Under the pieces are notes generated by a model that was not told the DNA's origin, did not search any database, and saw nothing but the letters and a program-made list of their open reading frames with translations. A stretch of DNA of 64,000 nt. Origin: Bacteroidota bacterium (GTDB taxonomy: Bacteria; Bacteroidota; JABWAT01). The DNA lies in assembly GCA_023151185.1 (NCBI GenBank), contig JAKLJL010000002.1, positions 124,001-188,000 on the forward strand, in the 5' to 3' direction. Positions within the stretch are counted from its first letter, which is position 1, and each line of letters opens with the position of its first letter. Both the position numbers and the translations under genes were made by a program. Shown here piece after piece: positions 17,169 through 26,646 of this stretch.

Positions 17169-19043
17169 CTATTTCCAGCCGATCATCTCATCAATTGTTC
17201 TGACAGAAACAGAATGGTAACCGGGACGCGCCCTGGTATAAATTGACCAGGCTCTTTCTTTACTCCCGGGAGTTTCGATCATTTTCTGATAGAGTGGCCG
17301 CAGGTATTTTCTTCGCCCGACAGTAAGTAAAAATTGCTCCAGAACCGGAAAAGCCGGCTGATATCCAAAATCAATGGAATGCCCCAGCCATTCTGCCAGA
17401 ATTTCTGAGTTTCCTGATTGTGAAAAATGAAACTCGGCATCCAGCTTTTCCATTTTATCCTGATCCAGCTCAGGGGGAAGGCCTCTTAGGAAGAATAGCC
17501 ATTCAGGTGTGGCCCAGCCAGCTGTTTTTAATTCTTTCGGATTGATGCCGGTCCTGAAACGGGTGATTTCCTGATCAACCGACTTTAACCGGGAGGAAGT
17601 ATAAGTTAAGGCGTTCGCCGGAAGCCCCGGTCCGTAAACCCAATTGTTTACCCCGATTCTGGCTGCAAGATCAGAATCCCCCTGAATAAATTCTGTTTCG
17701 AAGTACTCTAGAAACTTCTCTGTAGTCATCGAGGTAAAGGCAAACCGGTCAAAATATGCCCTGACGAACCGGTCCCACTTTTCCCTGCCCGCTGCATTTT
17801 CACAAACCCTCAGAAAATTGGCTCCCTTTTCATAGGCAATATCCGAAACACCTTCATCCGGATCACGGCCAGCAAGGTGCAGTTTCAGGTGGGTGTCCCG
17901 GCTGGAATCTCCGAGTTCAGCCAGTGTCCCTTTCAGATCTTCGAACCCGAGACGTTGCTCCATTTCTGAAAAATCCCGGCCGTAAACCTGCTCCATAATC
18001 CGGCCTTCGAAGTAAACGGTAAATCCTTCATTCAGCCAGAAATCATCCCAAACGGCATTGGTGACCAAATTTCCGGACCAACTGTGAGCCAGTTCATGGG
18101 CAATCAGGGCGACAAGAGATTTATCACCTGCAATAATGGTTGGCGTAGCAAAGGTTAGTCTCGGATTTTCCATCCCTCCGAACGGAAAACTGGGGGGCAA
18201 AACCAGCACATCATACCGATCCCACCGGTAAGGGCCATAGAGAGTTTCAGCAGCCTGAATCATTTTTTCAGTATCTTCAAACTCGGAGGTTGCCCGTTCG
18301 ATCAGATCAGGTTCTGCATAAATTCCGCACCTGGAACTAACGGGTCTGAACTCAAGATTGCCTGCAGCAAGTGCCATCAGATAAGATGGAATAGGCTGAT
18401 CCATTCTGAAAGTATAAACTCCCGTTTCATTTACAGCCTGTGGGTTTGAGGCACTCATCAGTGCAAGCATTCCCTTCGGAACGGAAACTTCTGCGGTATA
18501 CGTAAACCGGACTTGTGGACCGTCCTGCAGAGGTATCCAGGTTCTGGCCAGAATTGCCTGGGACTGGGTAAACAGAAAGGGATGCTGTTTGCCGGAGGTC
18601 TGGCCGGGTGAAAGCCATTGCAACGCTGCGGCCTTTGGTTTTGTTTTATAATACACTGAAACCAAATCACAGTTTTCGGGCACCGAAATGGTCAGGGGCG
18701 CACCAAAAAGAGAATCTGCCTGCCCAAGTTTAAAATCAGCAGGAATCTCCTCAGGCCCGGAGGTCACCTTTTCAATGACCAGATCACGGGTATCCAATAC
18801 GAGCGACCGGGATCCGGTCAGGTTTTCAAGTTTTAAACGGGCAATGGCGGAAATGACCTGATCCTGGAAGCTGACAGAAGCTTTCCAGTCGAGGTGACGG
18901 ATAACAATTTCGTCTGGATTTCCATAGGAATGCGGATCTTTCATATACTGGTCCTGCTGCGGATAAATCGGATTCTGGTCTCTGGCACACGCCTGAAAGA
19001 TAAGCATAAAAATGAAAAGGAACAGCCTGCTTAAGTTGTACAT
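17169..19043 (-). CDS. M1 family aminopeptidase, leukotriene A4 hydrolase-like
   Basis: A 624-residue zinc aminopeptidase. The exopeptidase signature GGMEN is at 289-293. The zinc motif is His316-Glu317-x-x-His320 in HELAHSWSGN, with the third ligand Glu339 in NEGFTVYFE. Length, GGMEN rather than GAMEN, and the helical C-terminal region match the LTA4 hydrolase/aminopeptidase B branch. A hydrophobic N terminus ending in FQAC suggests a lipoprotein or secreted protein, though the lipobox is not canonical. It would trim N-terminal residues from peptides in the periplasm. It follows the SDR gene by 26 bases and is one of the last genes of the long envelope run. Catalytic family is certain; localisation is moderately so. 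Confidence 0.93.
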   Translation of the reverse strand: MYNLSRLFLFIFMLIFQACARDQNPIYPQQDQYMKDPHSYGNPDEIVIRHLDWKASVSFQDQVISAIARLKLENLTGSRSLVLDTRDLVIEKVTSGPEEIPADFKLGQADSLFGAPLTISVPENCDLVSVYYKTKPKAAALQWLSPGQTSGKQHPFLFTQSQAILARTWIPLQDGPQVRFTYTAEVSVPKGMLALMSASNPQAVNETGVYTFRMDQPIPSYLMALAAGNLEFRPVSSRCGIYAEPDLIERATSEFEDTEKMIQAAETLYGPYRWDRYDVLVLPPSFPFGGMENPRLTFATPTIIAGDKSLVALIAHELAHSWSGNLVTNAVWDDFWLNEGFTVYFEGRIMEQVYGRDFSEMEQRLGFEDLKGTLAELGDSSRDTHLKLHLAGRDPDEGVSDIAYEKGANFLRVCENAAGREKWDRFVRAYFDRFAFTSMTTEKFLEYFETEFIQGDSDLAARIGVNNWVYGPGLPANALTYTSSRLKSVDQEITRFRTGINPKELKTAGWATPEWLFFLRGLPPELDQDKMEKLDAEFHFSQSGNSEILAEWLGHSIDFGYQPAFPVLEQFLLTVGRRKYLRPLYQKMIETPGSKERAWSIYTRARPGYHSVSVRTIDEMIGWK

Positions 19044-19069
19044 TAAAAAATTCCTGATAAAAGTGAGGG

Positions 19070-19768
19070 TCAGATCTGACGGCCCGAAGGTCTTAGTATG
19101 AGAGTATCCACAATCATGTGGCGGGGCTGACGAAGGACATATAAAATGGATTCTGCAATATCGGAGGTGGTAAGTTTATAGTCAGAAACCATAGAGGCCG
19201 GCACCTCTTTGAAAAAAGGTGTTTCCACCGAACCCGGACAGATACAGGAAACCCGGATTCCAAAAGGTCTCAGTTCCAGCATGAGTGATTCACTCAGTCC
19301 AACCAGTCCGAATTTGGAGGCATTATATCCCGAACCGTTTGGAATGGCTTGTTTGCCGGCAACCGAGGCAATGTTCACAATCTGACCACCGGCAAGTTTC
19401 AGGTAGGGTATGGCAGCTTTGGAAAAATGGAAAGCCCCGGTCAGGTTCGTCTGAATCATGGCAGTAAACTCTTCAGGGGTCATATCCTCCGCCGGTTTAA
19501 ATATCCCGAATCCGGCATTGTTAATCAGCCCGTCCACTTTTCCAAATTCAGTAAAAACCTCATCGGTACACTGCTTAACCTGGATCCAATTTCCCACATC
19601 AGCAACGGAATAGGAAAACTGATTTCCCAATTCGGACTTTAATTTTTTAAGAGCTCCTTCAGACCGTGCTACTCCACGGACAGTTGCCCCCTGTTCGATT
19701 AACCTTCTGCTTACGTCTTCCCCGATTCCGCTTGAAGCACCGGTTACGATAAAGACCTGTTCTTTCAA
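19070..19768 (-). CDS. Short-chain dehydrogenase/reductase (SDR)
   Basis: A 232-residue classical SDR. The dinucleotide-binding TGASSGIG is at 9-16, NNAG at 83-86, and the catalytic residues are Ser135, Tyr148 and Lys152 in the YNASK motif. Arg32 and Arg35 after the second strand suggest a preference for NADPH, an inference from position only. The product is cytoplasmic, and its substrate cannot be predicted from sequence. It lies 9 bases after the MacB-like permease gene and 26 bases before the M1 aminopeptidase gene, so it is probably in the same transcript, although it has no obvious link to envelope proteolysis. Confidence 0.9.
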   Translation of the reverse strand: MKEQVFIVTGASSGIGEDVSRRLIEQGATVRGVARSEGALKKLKSELGNQFSYSVADVGNWIQVKQCTDEVFTEFGKVDGLINNAGFGIFKPAEDMTPEEFTAMIQTNLTGAFHFSKAAIPYLKLAGGQIVNIASVAGKQAIPNGSGYNASKFGLVGLSESLMLELRPFGIRVSCICPGSVETPFFKEVPASMVSDYKLTTSDIAESILYVLRQPRHMIVDTLILRPSGRQI

Positions 19769-19777
19769 AACGCCCCC

Positions 19778-21001
19778 CTACTCATACCTGAGTGCTTCGA
19801 TCGGATCAAGTTGGGCAGCTTTCCATGCAGGGTAAGAGCCAAAAATGATTCCGATCAGAGAACAAACCACCAGACCGATAAATGCCCAAATCCAGGGAAA
19901 GGTTGGGGAAATATCCAGAATCAGGGCAACCAGGTTTCCTCCGAGAACACCCAGAAGAATTCCGATTATCCCTCCGATCTGTGATAACAGCACCGATTCA
20001 TAAAGAAACTGCCTCAATATATCGGCCTTTTGTGCTCCAACAGCTTTCCGGATTCCGATTTCCCGTGTTCGTTCGGTAACAGAGACGAGCATAATATTCA
20101 TGATACCGATTCCGGCGGCAAGCAGTGCAATAAAACTGATTCCCGCCGCAGCAGAAGTAAAAACAATCGTAAAACTCCTGAAAGTTTCAATAAGTGAGTC
20201 ATTCGAGAATATCTCAAAATCATTTTCGTCGCCCGGCGGAACTTTCCGGATGGTTCTCAGCAACCCGGTAATGTGATCGACTACTTCCTCGTAGGTTTCA
20301 GCTGAAGAGGCCATTACTGCCAGGCTGAGGCTCTTTTCATTGTACATCCGGATGAAGAGGGTGATCGGAATGTAAATGACATTGTCCTGAGTTTGCCCGA
20401 AGGAACTGCCCTGTTTCTCCAGAATTCCAATTACCTCGAACCTCATGCCGTTTAAACGGACTGTTTGGCCAATCGGATTAACGGCTGGAAAAAGTTTTTC
20501 TGCAAGTTCACTTCCCAAAAGAGCAACCCCACGGTTTGATTCTACTTCACCCTGAGTAAAATTTCTGCCGGAGGACAGATTTTTCCCTAATGTAGCCAAA
20601 GTGGCCTCATCCGACCCGGCAACATCTACATTGGGTCGTGTTGACTCAAACCTGGATACAACAACCCCGCCAATCTGATTTTCAGTAATGGAAACATGCA
20701 GCGCCTTTGAATTATGCTCTTTAACATATTGGCACTGTTCCCAGGTAATATCCTGCCGGTTCCGGTATTTCCACCGGGTCCCCATTCCCATCTGGATTGC
20801 CGGGTATTTCTGAACAATGAAGGAGTTGGTTCCCAGTACACTTAAACCTGAGTTGATGGAATTTTCAAGTGTCTGAACGGCTGTCATAACCGAAATAACA
20901 GAGAAAACCCCGACCACAATACCGAGAATGGTCAGGCCTGCCCTGAGTTTATTGGACCTGATGGAATCAAATGACTGGCTAAGGACTTCTGAAAAATTCA
21001 T
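19778..21001 (-). CDS. MacB/FtsX-type ABC transporter permease
   Basis: A 407-residue inner-membrane protein: one N-terminal membrane helix (about 20-42), a large periplasmic MacB-PCD domain (about 45-275), then three helices forming the FtsX domain (about 285-400), and the ending DPIEALRYE typical of this family. These permeases couple to an ATPase to move lipoproteins, peptides or drugs through mechanotransmission. No ATP-binding subunit or membrane-fusion protein is encoded in the window, so the partner must be elsewhere. The ATG is one base after the TGA of the subtilase gene, indicating strong coupling. Confidence 0.9.
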   Translation of the reverse strand: MNFSEVLSQSFDSIRSNKLRAGLTILGIVVGVFSVISVMTAVQTLENSINSGLSVLGTNSFIVQKYPAIQMGMGTRWKYRNRQDITWEQCQYVKEHNSKALHVSITENQIGGVVVSRFESTRPNVDVAGSDEATLATLGKNLSSGRNFTQGEVESNRGVALLGSELAEKLFPAVNPIGQTVRLNGMRFEVIGILEKQGSSFGQTQDNVIYIPITLFIRMYNEKSLSLAVMASSAETYEEVVDHITGLLRTIRKVPPGDENDFEIFSNDSLIETFRSFTIVFTSAAAGISFIALLAAGIGIMNIMLVSVTERTREIGIRKAVGAQKADILRQFLYESVLLSQIGGIIGILLGVLGGNLVALILDISPTFPWIWAFIGLVVCSLIGIIFGSYPAWKAAQLDPIEALRYE

Positions 21002-21002
21002 A

Positions 21003-23006
21003 TCAACGGGTGTAAACTGCCCTAACCGTTTTCTTTTCGTTTCCTGCAGAAACCGTGATCAGATACACTCCGGATGAAACCGGCTGGTGGGAATTCCCAG
21101 GGTTCCAGACCAGGTAATTGGTTCCGGCTATTAACATCCCGGCTCTTTTTTCGATTTCCTGTCCCAGAATGGAATAAACTGTCAGGGTATATTCCATTGC
21201 CCGTTCAGAAAAAACAATAGCCCGGGTTTCCGGGTTAAACGGGTTTGGATAAGGTGCCGAGACGGTGAAGGTTCCCGGAATTGAATAATCACTTCCGATT
21301 GATCTGGCATTCTTTCCTGACCGTCTGAGGTTGGAGGCTTCAGTGACCTCTTTCTGGGTTATCCAGCTCCGTTTAAATTCAGGATTTCGGGGCCAGGAGA
21401 AAGTCCGGCCAGTTGTTGTTTGGCCTTTAATCTCAAACTGAAGAGTATCAGAGGATGAAAAAGTCTGGGGGATAACGAAGGAAATAGAATTCCCGGAAAT
21501 ACTTGAACCGGAACTTGAAGCAAGCAAAGCCGAGTTTTTAAAAACAAACAAAGAGGTTGATTCAGGGTCAATTGCAGTATCCCATAAAATCTGTCCTTTG
21601 AATTCAGTTTGATTCCCGTCTGATGAAACTGAAAACAGGTTGCTCACGGCCGGACCGATCTGAAACAAAGCGGCTGTGGCGTTCAGGATCCCATAGCCCA
21701 GCCGGTTATCCGGGTTGGCCGCATTTTCAGCAGTCTTTCGTAAAGCATCTGAAAGTTCCCCCGGGGTCAATTCCGGATACACACTCAGAATCAGGGCTCC
21801 TGCAGAGGCTGAAAGCGGCGAGGCATAACTGGTGCCGCTTCCGTAGGCAAAATAGCCGGCAGGATCAGTTTTGGATGACGGCTTTGCAACCCAGTTTAAA
21901 ACCCCAAAACTAAGCCCGTCCGGTTTAATTCTGCCATCATTTGTTGGGCCTGTTGATGAAAAACCAGCCAGATCGCCATTAACATCAGCAGCCCCGGATG
22001 AGAATACATAAAAACCATCTGAGGGTGCCAGAAGAGTTCCCAGTTTTGAACTTCCTTCATTCCCGGCAGAAATAAATACAGCAATTCCCTTCTGGCTGAC
22101 AGCAATATCAGCAGCCTGGGTACATTTTGCAGTCTGCCCGTCGAAATCACCATTTGAATAAAAATACCCGGAACCGTCATCAAACGAGGAGTAACCGAGC
22201 GATGAATTTACTACATCTGCCCCCATCTGATCCATCCATTCAATTCCAGCAACCCAGTTATCCTCTTCAACAGGGGTTTCTGTTGGTGAATATTCCGTTT
22301 TGGCAATCAGAAACCCGGAGCCGTATGCCCCCCCGATTGCAGTTCCAGGCTCATAAGCCCCCATAAGAGACAACACTGCTGTTCCGTGTGAATCATCACC
22401 TGATGCATCGGTATCCTTTTCAACAAAATCACACTCTGCCAGCACATTTATTGACTTTAATGCACTTTGCGTCCGCCATTTGGTACCGGCATCAAGCATT
22501 CCGGTAACAATTCCCCGTCCGGTGATTCCGAGTTGATGCAATTCGGTTAGGTGAGTTAAACTTAGCTGGGAAATACTTTCCCCATAAAAGGGATCAGAAG
22601 AGACTGACGTTTTCTTTTGAAATTCAACAGACATGGCCGGATTCCGGATCCCGGGTTTCAATTTTTTAACCGGGTCAATTTTCAGCACGGCAGGATTTTC
22701 GCCAAGCGCTGCCAGTTGACCGGGTTCAGCCAAAACAGTGACTGCATTCAACCAGCGGGAAACCATTACAATCCGCAAACCGGCAGATTGAATCAGGTTC
22801 AGATTACTTTTACTGACCGGCCTGTCATACCAGTCAAAACCTCTTCCAGATTGAATCCGTTTTTGAATTGCCCGTTCTGAAAACTGGCTCTGAAGATCAG
22901 AGTCAAAAGACCCAGATTCTTTTTCCTTAAAAAATACCCAATACTTGCTTTGAGCAGAAAGCGAAAGGGGGAAGATAAGCAGGAATACAGAAAGGAACTT
23001 GATCAT
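21003..23006 (-). CDS. Secreted S8 subtilisin-like serine protease with T9SS sorting domain
   Basis: A 667-residue secreted protease. A signal peptide (1-18, ending SLSA) is followed by a propeptide-like region, then the S8 core with the catalytic triad Asp172 (LDAGT), His207 (DSHGTAV) and Ser393 (GTSYASP), and the oxyanion Asn316 (SAGNEG). A beta-rich spacer follows, and the last 80 residues or so (APYPNPFNPET near the start, KKTVRAVYTR at the end) match the Por secretion system C-terminal sorting domain. This predicts export across the outer membrane by the type IX system with cleavage of the tail. The gene overlaps the upstream MoxR gene by ATGA and precedes the permease gene by one base. 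Confidence 0.94.
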   Translation of the reverse strand: MIKFLSVFLLIFPLSLSAQSKYWVFFKEKESGSFDSDLQSQFSERAIQKRIQSGRGFDWYDRPVSKSNLNLIQSAGLRIVMVSRWLNAVTVLAEPGQLAALGENPAVLKIDPVKKLKPGIRNPAMSVEFQKKTSVSSDPFYGESISQLSLTHLTELHQLGITGRGIVTGMLDAGTKWRTQSALKSINVLAECDFVEKDTDASGDDSHGTAVLSLMGAYEPGTAIGGAYGSGFLIAKTEYSPTETPVEEDNWVAGIEWMDQMGADVVNSSLGYSSFDDGSGYFYSNGDFDGQTAKCTQAADIAVSQKGIAVFISAGNEGSSKLGTLLAPSDGFYVFSSGAADVNGDLAGFSSTGPTNDGRIKPDGLSFGVLNWVAKPSSKTDPAGYFAYGSGTSYASPLSASAGALILSVYPELTPGELSDALRKTAENAANPDNRLGYGILNATAALFQIGPAVSNLFSVSSDGNQTEFKGQILWDTAIDPESTSLFVFKNSALLASSSGSSISGNSISFVIPQTFSSSDTLQFEIKGQTTTGRTFSWPRNPEFKRSWITQKEVTEASNLRRSGKNARSIGSDYSIPGTFTVSAPYPNPFNPETRAIVFSERAMEYTLTVYSILGQEIEKRAGMLIAGTNYLVWNPGNSHQPVSSGVYLITVSAGNEKKTVRAVYTR

Positions 23007-23992
23007 GATGCGGTCCTGTCCAGTTCGGTTAAAATCAGGTCAATGAGTTCATCCGGTTTTAAGCCTTCAGCCTCTGCAGAAAAGGTCAGAATAATCCGGT
23101 GGCGAAGGATCGGTTTAACAACAAACTGCACATCTTCCCAGTCTGGGGATTTTTTCCCCATGAGTGCAGCTCTAACTTTGGAGGCCAGAATCAGTGACTG
23201 AGAAGCCCTCGGACCGGCCCCCCACCGGATAAAGGGTCTTGCCTTTTCAGGAAACCAGGGAGAGGTGGTGCGGGTCATATTCACTAACCGGACAACCCGG
23301 TCTGCCAACCAGTCAGAAACGGGCATTTCCGGAATGACTGACTGATACTCTGTAATTTTTTCACGGGATAGAACCGGGTTGGGTTTAATGACTGTGCCAG
23401 AGGTAGTTCGCCTGATCACTTCCCGTTCCTGTTCTTCGGTCGGATATCCCAACAGAAGGGAAAACATAAACCGGTCAAGCTGGGCCTCCGGCAATGGATA
23501 GGTACCTTCCTGCTCAATCGGGTTTTGGGTGGCCATGACAAAAAATGGCACAGGAAGGCTGTACCGTTTCCCTGCACTAGTTACCTGTTTTTCCTGCATA
23601 GCCTCTAAAAGTGCCGACTGGGTTTTTGGAGGTGTACGGTTGATTTCGTCGGCCAGAATCAGGTTTGAAAAAACCGGACCTTTCACAAATTTAAATGACC
23701 GGGCTCCGCTTTCAGGATCAATATCCAGAATCTCGGTTCCGGTTATATCCCCTGGCATTAAATCTGGAGTAAATTGAATCCGGCTCGAATCAAGATCAGT
23801 AACCTGCCCAAGCGTTTGAATCAGAAGAGTTTTAGCGAGCCCGGGAACGCCAATCAGCAAACAATGACCTTTTGCCAGAAGCGCAATCACAAGCTGGTCA
23901 ATGATCTCATCCTGCCCGACAATGACCTTTGCCATTTCCTGCTTAAGTTTCAGGTAATCCCGTGAAATTGAGTCTAACGTTTCTTGAGTCAT
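23003..23992 (-). CDS. MoxR family AAA+ ATPase
   Basis: A 329-residue cytoplasmic AAA+ chaperone-like ATPase. Walker A is GVPGLAKT (48-55), Walker B is LILADEINR with Asp115-Glu116, followed by sensor-1 (MATQNP) and the family block ERGTYPLPEAQLDRF (here EQEGTYPLPEAQ). MoxR proteins are usually encoded with DUF58 and von Willebrand factor A genes and help assemble or activate complexes. None of these partners is present; instead the gene overlaps a T9SS-exported subtilase gene and lies downstream of the M16 and PpiC/SurA genes. In Bacteroidota a MoxR gene after a series of peptidyl-prolyl isomerases is, to my knowledge, a recurring arrangement. Confidence 0.93.
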   Translation of the reverse strand: MTQETLDSISRDYLKLKQEMAKVIVGQDEIIDQLVIALLAKGHCLLIGVPGLAKTLLIQTLGQVTDLDSSRIQFTPDLMPGDITGTEILDIDPESGARSFKFVKGPVFSNLILADEINRTPPKTQSALLEAMQEKQVTSAGKRYSLPVPFFVMATQNPIEQEGTYPLPEAQLDRFMFSLLLGYPTEEQEREVIRRTTSGTVIKPNPVLSREKITEYQSVIPEMPVSDWLADRVVRLVNMTRTTSPWFPEKARPFIRWGAGPRASQSLILASKVRAALMGKKSPDWEDVQFVVKPILRHRIILTFSAEAEGLKPDELIDLILTELDRTAS

Positions 23993-24030
23993 TGTATTTA
24001 TACGAAAATAGGGGTAAAAAACACTCAGAT

Positions 24031-25386
24031 TTAAATACCGGTCAGGTCGTACTGAACCGGATTTCCAAATTCAGAAAGCTGGGCTTCAATGTCATCTGCC
24101 TTGCCGGCAACAATGATACAGGCCTGATCCGGATTCAGGTACTTCCGGGCAGCATCCAGAACCTGATCGGCTGTAATCCGGCTGATCTGATTTCTCAACC
24201 GGGTGAAATACTGTTCATCAAACCCGTATAATTTCAGGTCCATGATCGCCTGAGAAAGCTGTTCATTGGTCTCAAAATCTGATGGAAACCGGCCAACCAG
24301 AAAGTTACGGACATTTGAAAGGACTTTAGAGTCTGGCAAATGAGTTTGCATATACTTCATTTCATGCACTATTTCACGGATGGCTTCACCAGTTACTGAA
24401 TTCCTGACATCAGTGGCGACTGTAAAAAATCCGGCAAACAACCGTTCTGAAAAAGCAGAACGGACTCCGTAGGTAAACCCCTTTTCTTCCCTGAGTTTCA
24501 GGTTCAGACGGCTGCCGAAATAGCCGCCAAGTAACGTGTTCATTACAATAATGGCAGGTAGATCAGGATTTTTACGGGAAATGCCATGATGTGTCACCCG
24601 GATAGATGATTGAACAGCATCCGGTTTATCGGCAATAACAATCTGGTTATGTCTGATCAGTGGCAGTGGTGGAATCTGATGCGGCTCCCAGGGTTCAGGA
24701 CACCATGAGGCAAAATGAGTTTCAATTTGGGGCAGAATCTTGTCTGGATGGGTATCGCCCATTACAATCAGCAGGCTGCCGGTTGGCTGAAACCAACGGC
24801 TGAAGTGGTTTCGTACAGTCCCAGGGCTGATCTTCGTCAAACTTTCAGAAGTCCCGTTTATTGGGTTCTCAAAAGGATGTCCGGGAAACAGAACTTTATT
24901 GGAAACATATCCGGCCAGCCAGGAGGTGGAATCCCGGTTCATCTTCAGGTTATTTAGTCTTTGATCGGCAAGAAATGAAACTTCCTTTTCACGGAAACCC
25001 GGTTGCCGGATGCTTTCTGCCAGCAGTTCAAGTGCTCTGGACTGATACCTTGAAAGCGAGGATATAAAAACAAAGGACGCATCCCACTGGCAGCCTGAAA
25101 AAAACCGTCCGCCATAACTCTCTATCTCTGCTGCAATTGCTGATCCCTCAAGGGTGACGGTTCCCCGGCTGATCAGTTCGGCTGTAAGGGAAGTTAACCC
25201 CGGGATTCCGAAATCCCGGATGCCGCCTGCCGGAACCATCAGCCTGAAATTAATTGTCGGGAAGGTATGATCTTCAAGAATAACCACAGTCAGCCCATTG
25301 ATCAGAGTATATTCCTGCCATTGCGGGAATACAAACGGATCGGGTGTTTTACCCTTCGGAATCTGGTTTCGGTCCGGGGTGTTCAT
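24031..25386 (-). CDS. M16 family peptidase-like protein lacking the zinc motif
   Basis: A 451-residue M16B protein. Where the HxxEH motif should be it reads LTSLTAELISRGT, so the zinc ligands are missing and it is predicted to be catalytically inactive. It keeps the second-half substrate-binding block FGSRLNLKLREEKGFTYG with the Arg and Tyr typical of regulatory M16 subunits. The ATG at 25386 is chosen because it lies 7 bases after the stop of the catalytic M16 gene; the longer in-frame start at 25461 would overlap that gene. No signal peptide is visible. Together with 25394-26644 it likely forms a two-subunit peptidase in which this protein supplies substrate-binding residues, as described for other bacterial M16B pairs. 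Confidence 0.88.
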   Translation of the reverse strand: MNTPDRNQIPKGKTPDPFVFPQWQEYTLINGLTVVILEDHTFPTINFRLMVPAGGIRDFGIPGLTSLTAELISRGTVTLEGSAIAAEIESYGGRFFSGCQWDASFVFISSLSRYQSRALELLAESIRQPGFREKEVSFLADQRLNNLKMNRDSTSWLAGYVSNKVLFPGHPFENPINGTSESLTKISPGTVRNHFSRWFQPTGSLLIVMGDTHPDKILPQIETHFASWCPEPWEPHQIPPLPLIRHNQIVIADKPDAVQSSIRVTHHGISRKNPDLPAIIVMNTLLGGYFGSRLNLKLREEKGFTYGVRSAFSERLFAGFFTVATDVRNSVTGEAIREIVHEMKYMQTHLPDSKVLSNVRNFLVGRFPSDFETNEQLSQAIMDLKLYGFDEQYFTRLRNQISRITADQVLDAARKYLNPDQACIIVAGKADDIEAQLSEFGNPVQYDLTGI

Positions 25387-25393
25387 GAAAGTT

Positions 25394-26644
25394 TCAGGCG
25401 TTTTGTTTGGGTAAATAATGAAGGACTGCCCGGCCTGACTTGGAAAAGTAAGTAGATGCAACCCGTTGAATATCGTTGACAGTCACTTTTTCAAGAAGCG
25501 GAATCAATTGGTTTACAAAATCCGGATTTTGGTACAATCCTGCATATCTCGAGATAAAATCTGCGGAATTGGCAACTCCCTGAAGTCTGGAAATAACGGA
25601 AGAGACAGAGAGATTTTTAACTTTTTCAAGTTCTGCTTCGCTGACACCTTTTTCTGCAATGGCTTCAATATGTGCAAAAGCCCGGTCTTCGAGATTTTTT
25701 AGAGAAATACCTGGTTTGGCAATTCCATACAACCCAAAAATCCCGGGATGTTCATTCTGTTCCTGAAAGGCACTCACACTTTGAGCCAGACCGTTGGAGT
25801 AAACAAGATCCTGGTAAAACCGGCTTGATTTTCCGTTGGACAAGATATCCGCCAGCAGGTCAAGAGCAAAATAATCCGGATCAGTTTCGGAAACAGTTGG
25901 AAAACCCATAAAAAATGCCGGGAGCTGAACACTGTCAAAAACTGTTTCCCGGCGTTCCTCAGTTAATTTCCCATCGAATTGAAACTTGCGGTCCACCGGT
26001 CCTGATGGTTTAAACTCACCAAAATACTTTTCGGAATATTCTTTCGCCAGTCCAAGTGATATATCCCCGGAAAGTACCAGTGTTGCATTATCCGGCGAGT
26101 AAAACCGGTGGTAAAATTGAGATACGTCTTCAAGGGTAGAGTCCATCAGGTGATCAACGTATCCGATGACCGGCCACCGGTAAGGATGCTGGGTATAGAC
26201 AAGTGAAGCCAGTTTTTCCATTGCAGTACCATAAGGCTGATTGTCTACCCGCTGCCGGCGTTCTTCAATCACAACATCACGCTGGTTTAAAAAGGTGTCC
26301 TGACTGATGTTTAAAAACCTCATCCGGTCAGATTCAAGCCAGAAGGCAAGCTCTATTTCATGCGAAGGAAGAATTTCATAATAGTTAGTCAGGTCCTCTG
26401 AGGTATAGGCATTATTCTCACCACCAGCATTTTGAAGAAGTTCATCAAAAAGCTTGCCCGGGGCATGACGGCTCCCTTCAAACATTAGATGCTCAAATAG
26501 GTGGGCAAATCCGGTTTTCCCCCAGTCTTCATTTTTGCTGCCAACATGGTACATGAGATCAAACGCCACCAGTGGCGCCCGCTTGTTTTCGGCAACGACA
26601 ACTTTTAAACCGTTATCCAGACTGAACTGCCCGAATTCAATCAT
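25394..26644 (-). CDS. M16 family zinc metallopeptidase, catalytic subunit
   Basis: A 416-residue insulinase-type peptidase with the inverted zinc motif HLFEH at 48-52 and the third ligand Glu127 or Glu128 in VVIEER. ENNAYTSEDLTNYYE, a typical block following the motif, is present. The C-terminal half has GKSSRFYQDLVYSNGLA, the usual second-half signature. No signal peptide is seen. It begins 2 bases after the SurA stop codon and is followed after 7 bases by an inactive M16 homolog, giving the classic catalytic plus non-catalytic pair. Probably degrades peptides released in envelope quality control, an inference from context. Confidence 0.92.
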   Translation of the reverse strand: MIEFGQFSLDNGLKVVVAENKRAPLVAFDLMYHVGSKNEDWGKTGFAHLFEHLMFEGSRHAPGKLFDELLQNAGGENNAYTSEDLTNYYEILPSHEIELAFWLESDRMRFLNISQDTFLNQRDVVIEERRQRVDNQPYGTAMEKLASLVYTQHPYRWPVIGYVDHLMDSTLEDVSQFYHRFYSPDNATLVLSGDISLGLAKEYSEKYFGEFKPSGPVDRKFQFDGKLTEERRETVFDSVQLPAFFMGFPTVSETDPDYFALDLLADILSNGKSSRFYQDLVYSNGLAQSVSAFQEQNEHPGIFGLYGIAKPGISLKNLEDRAFAHIEAIAEKGVSEAELEKVKNLSVSSVISRLQGVANSADFISRYAGLYQNPDFVNQLIPLLEKVTVNDIQRVASTYFSKSGRAVLHYLPKQNA

Positions 26645-26646
26645 TT

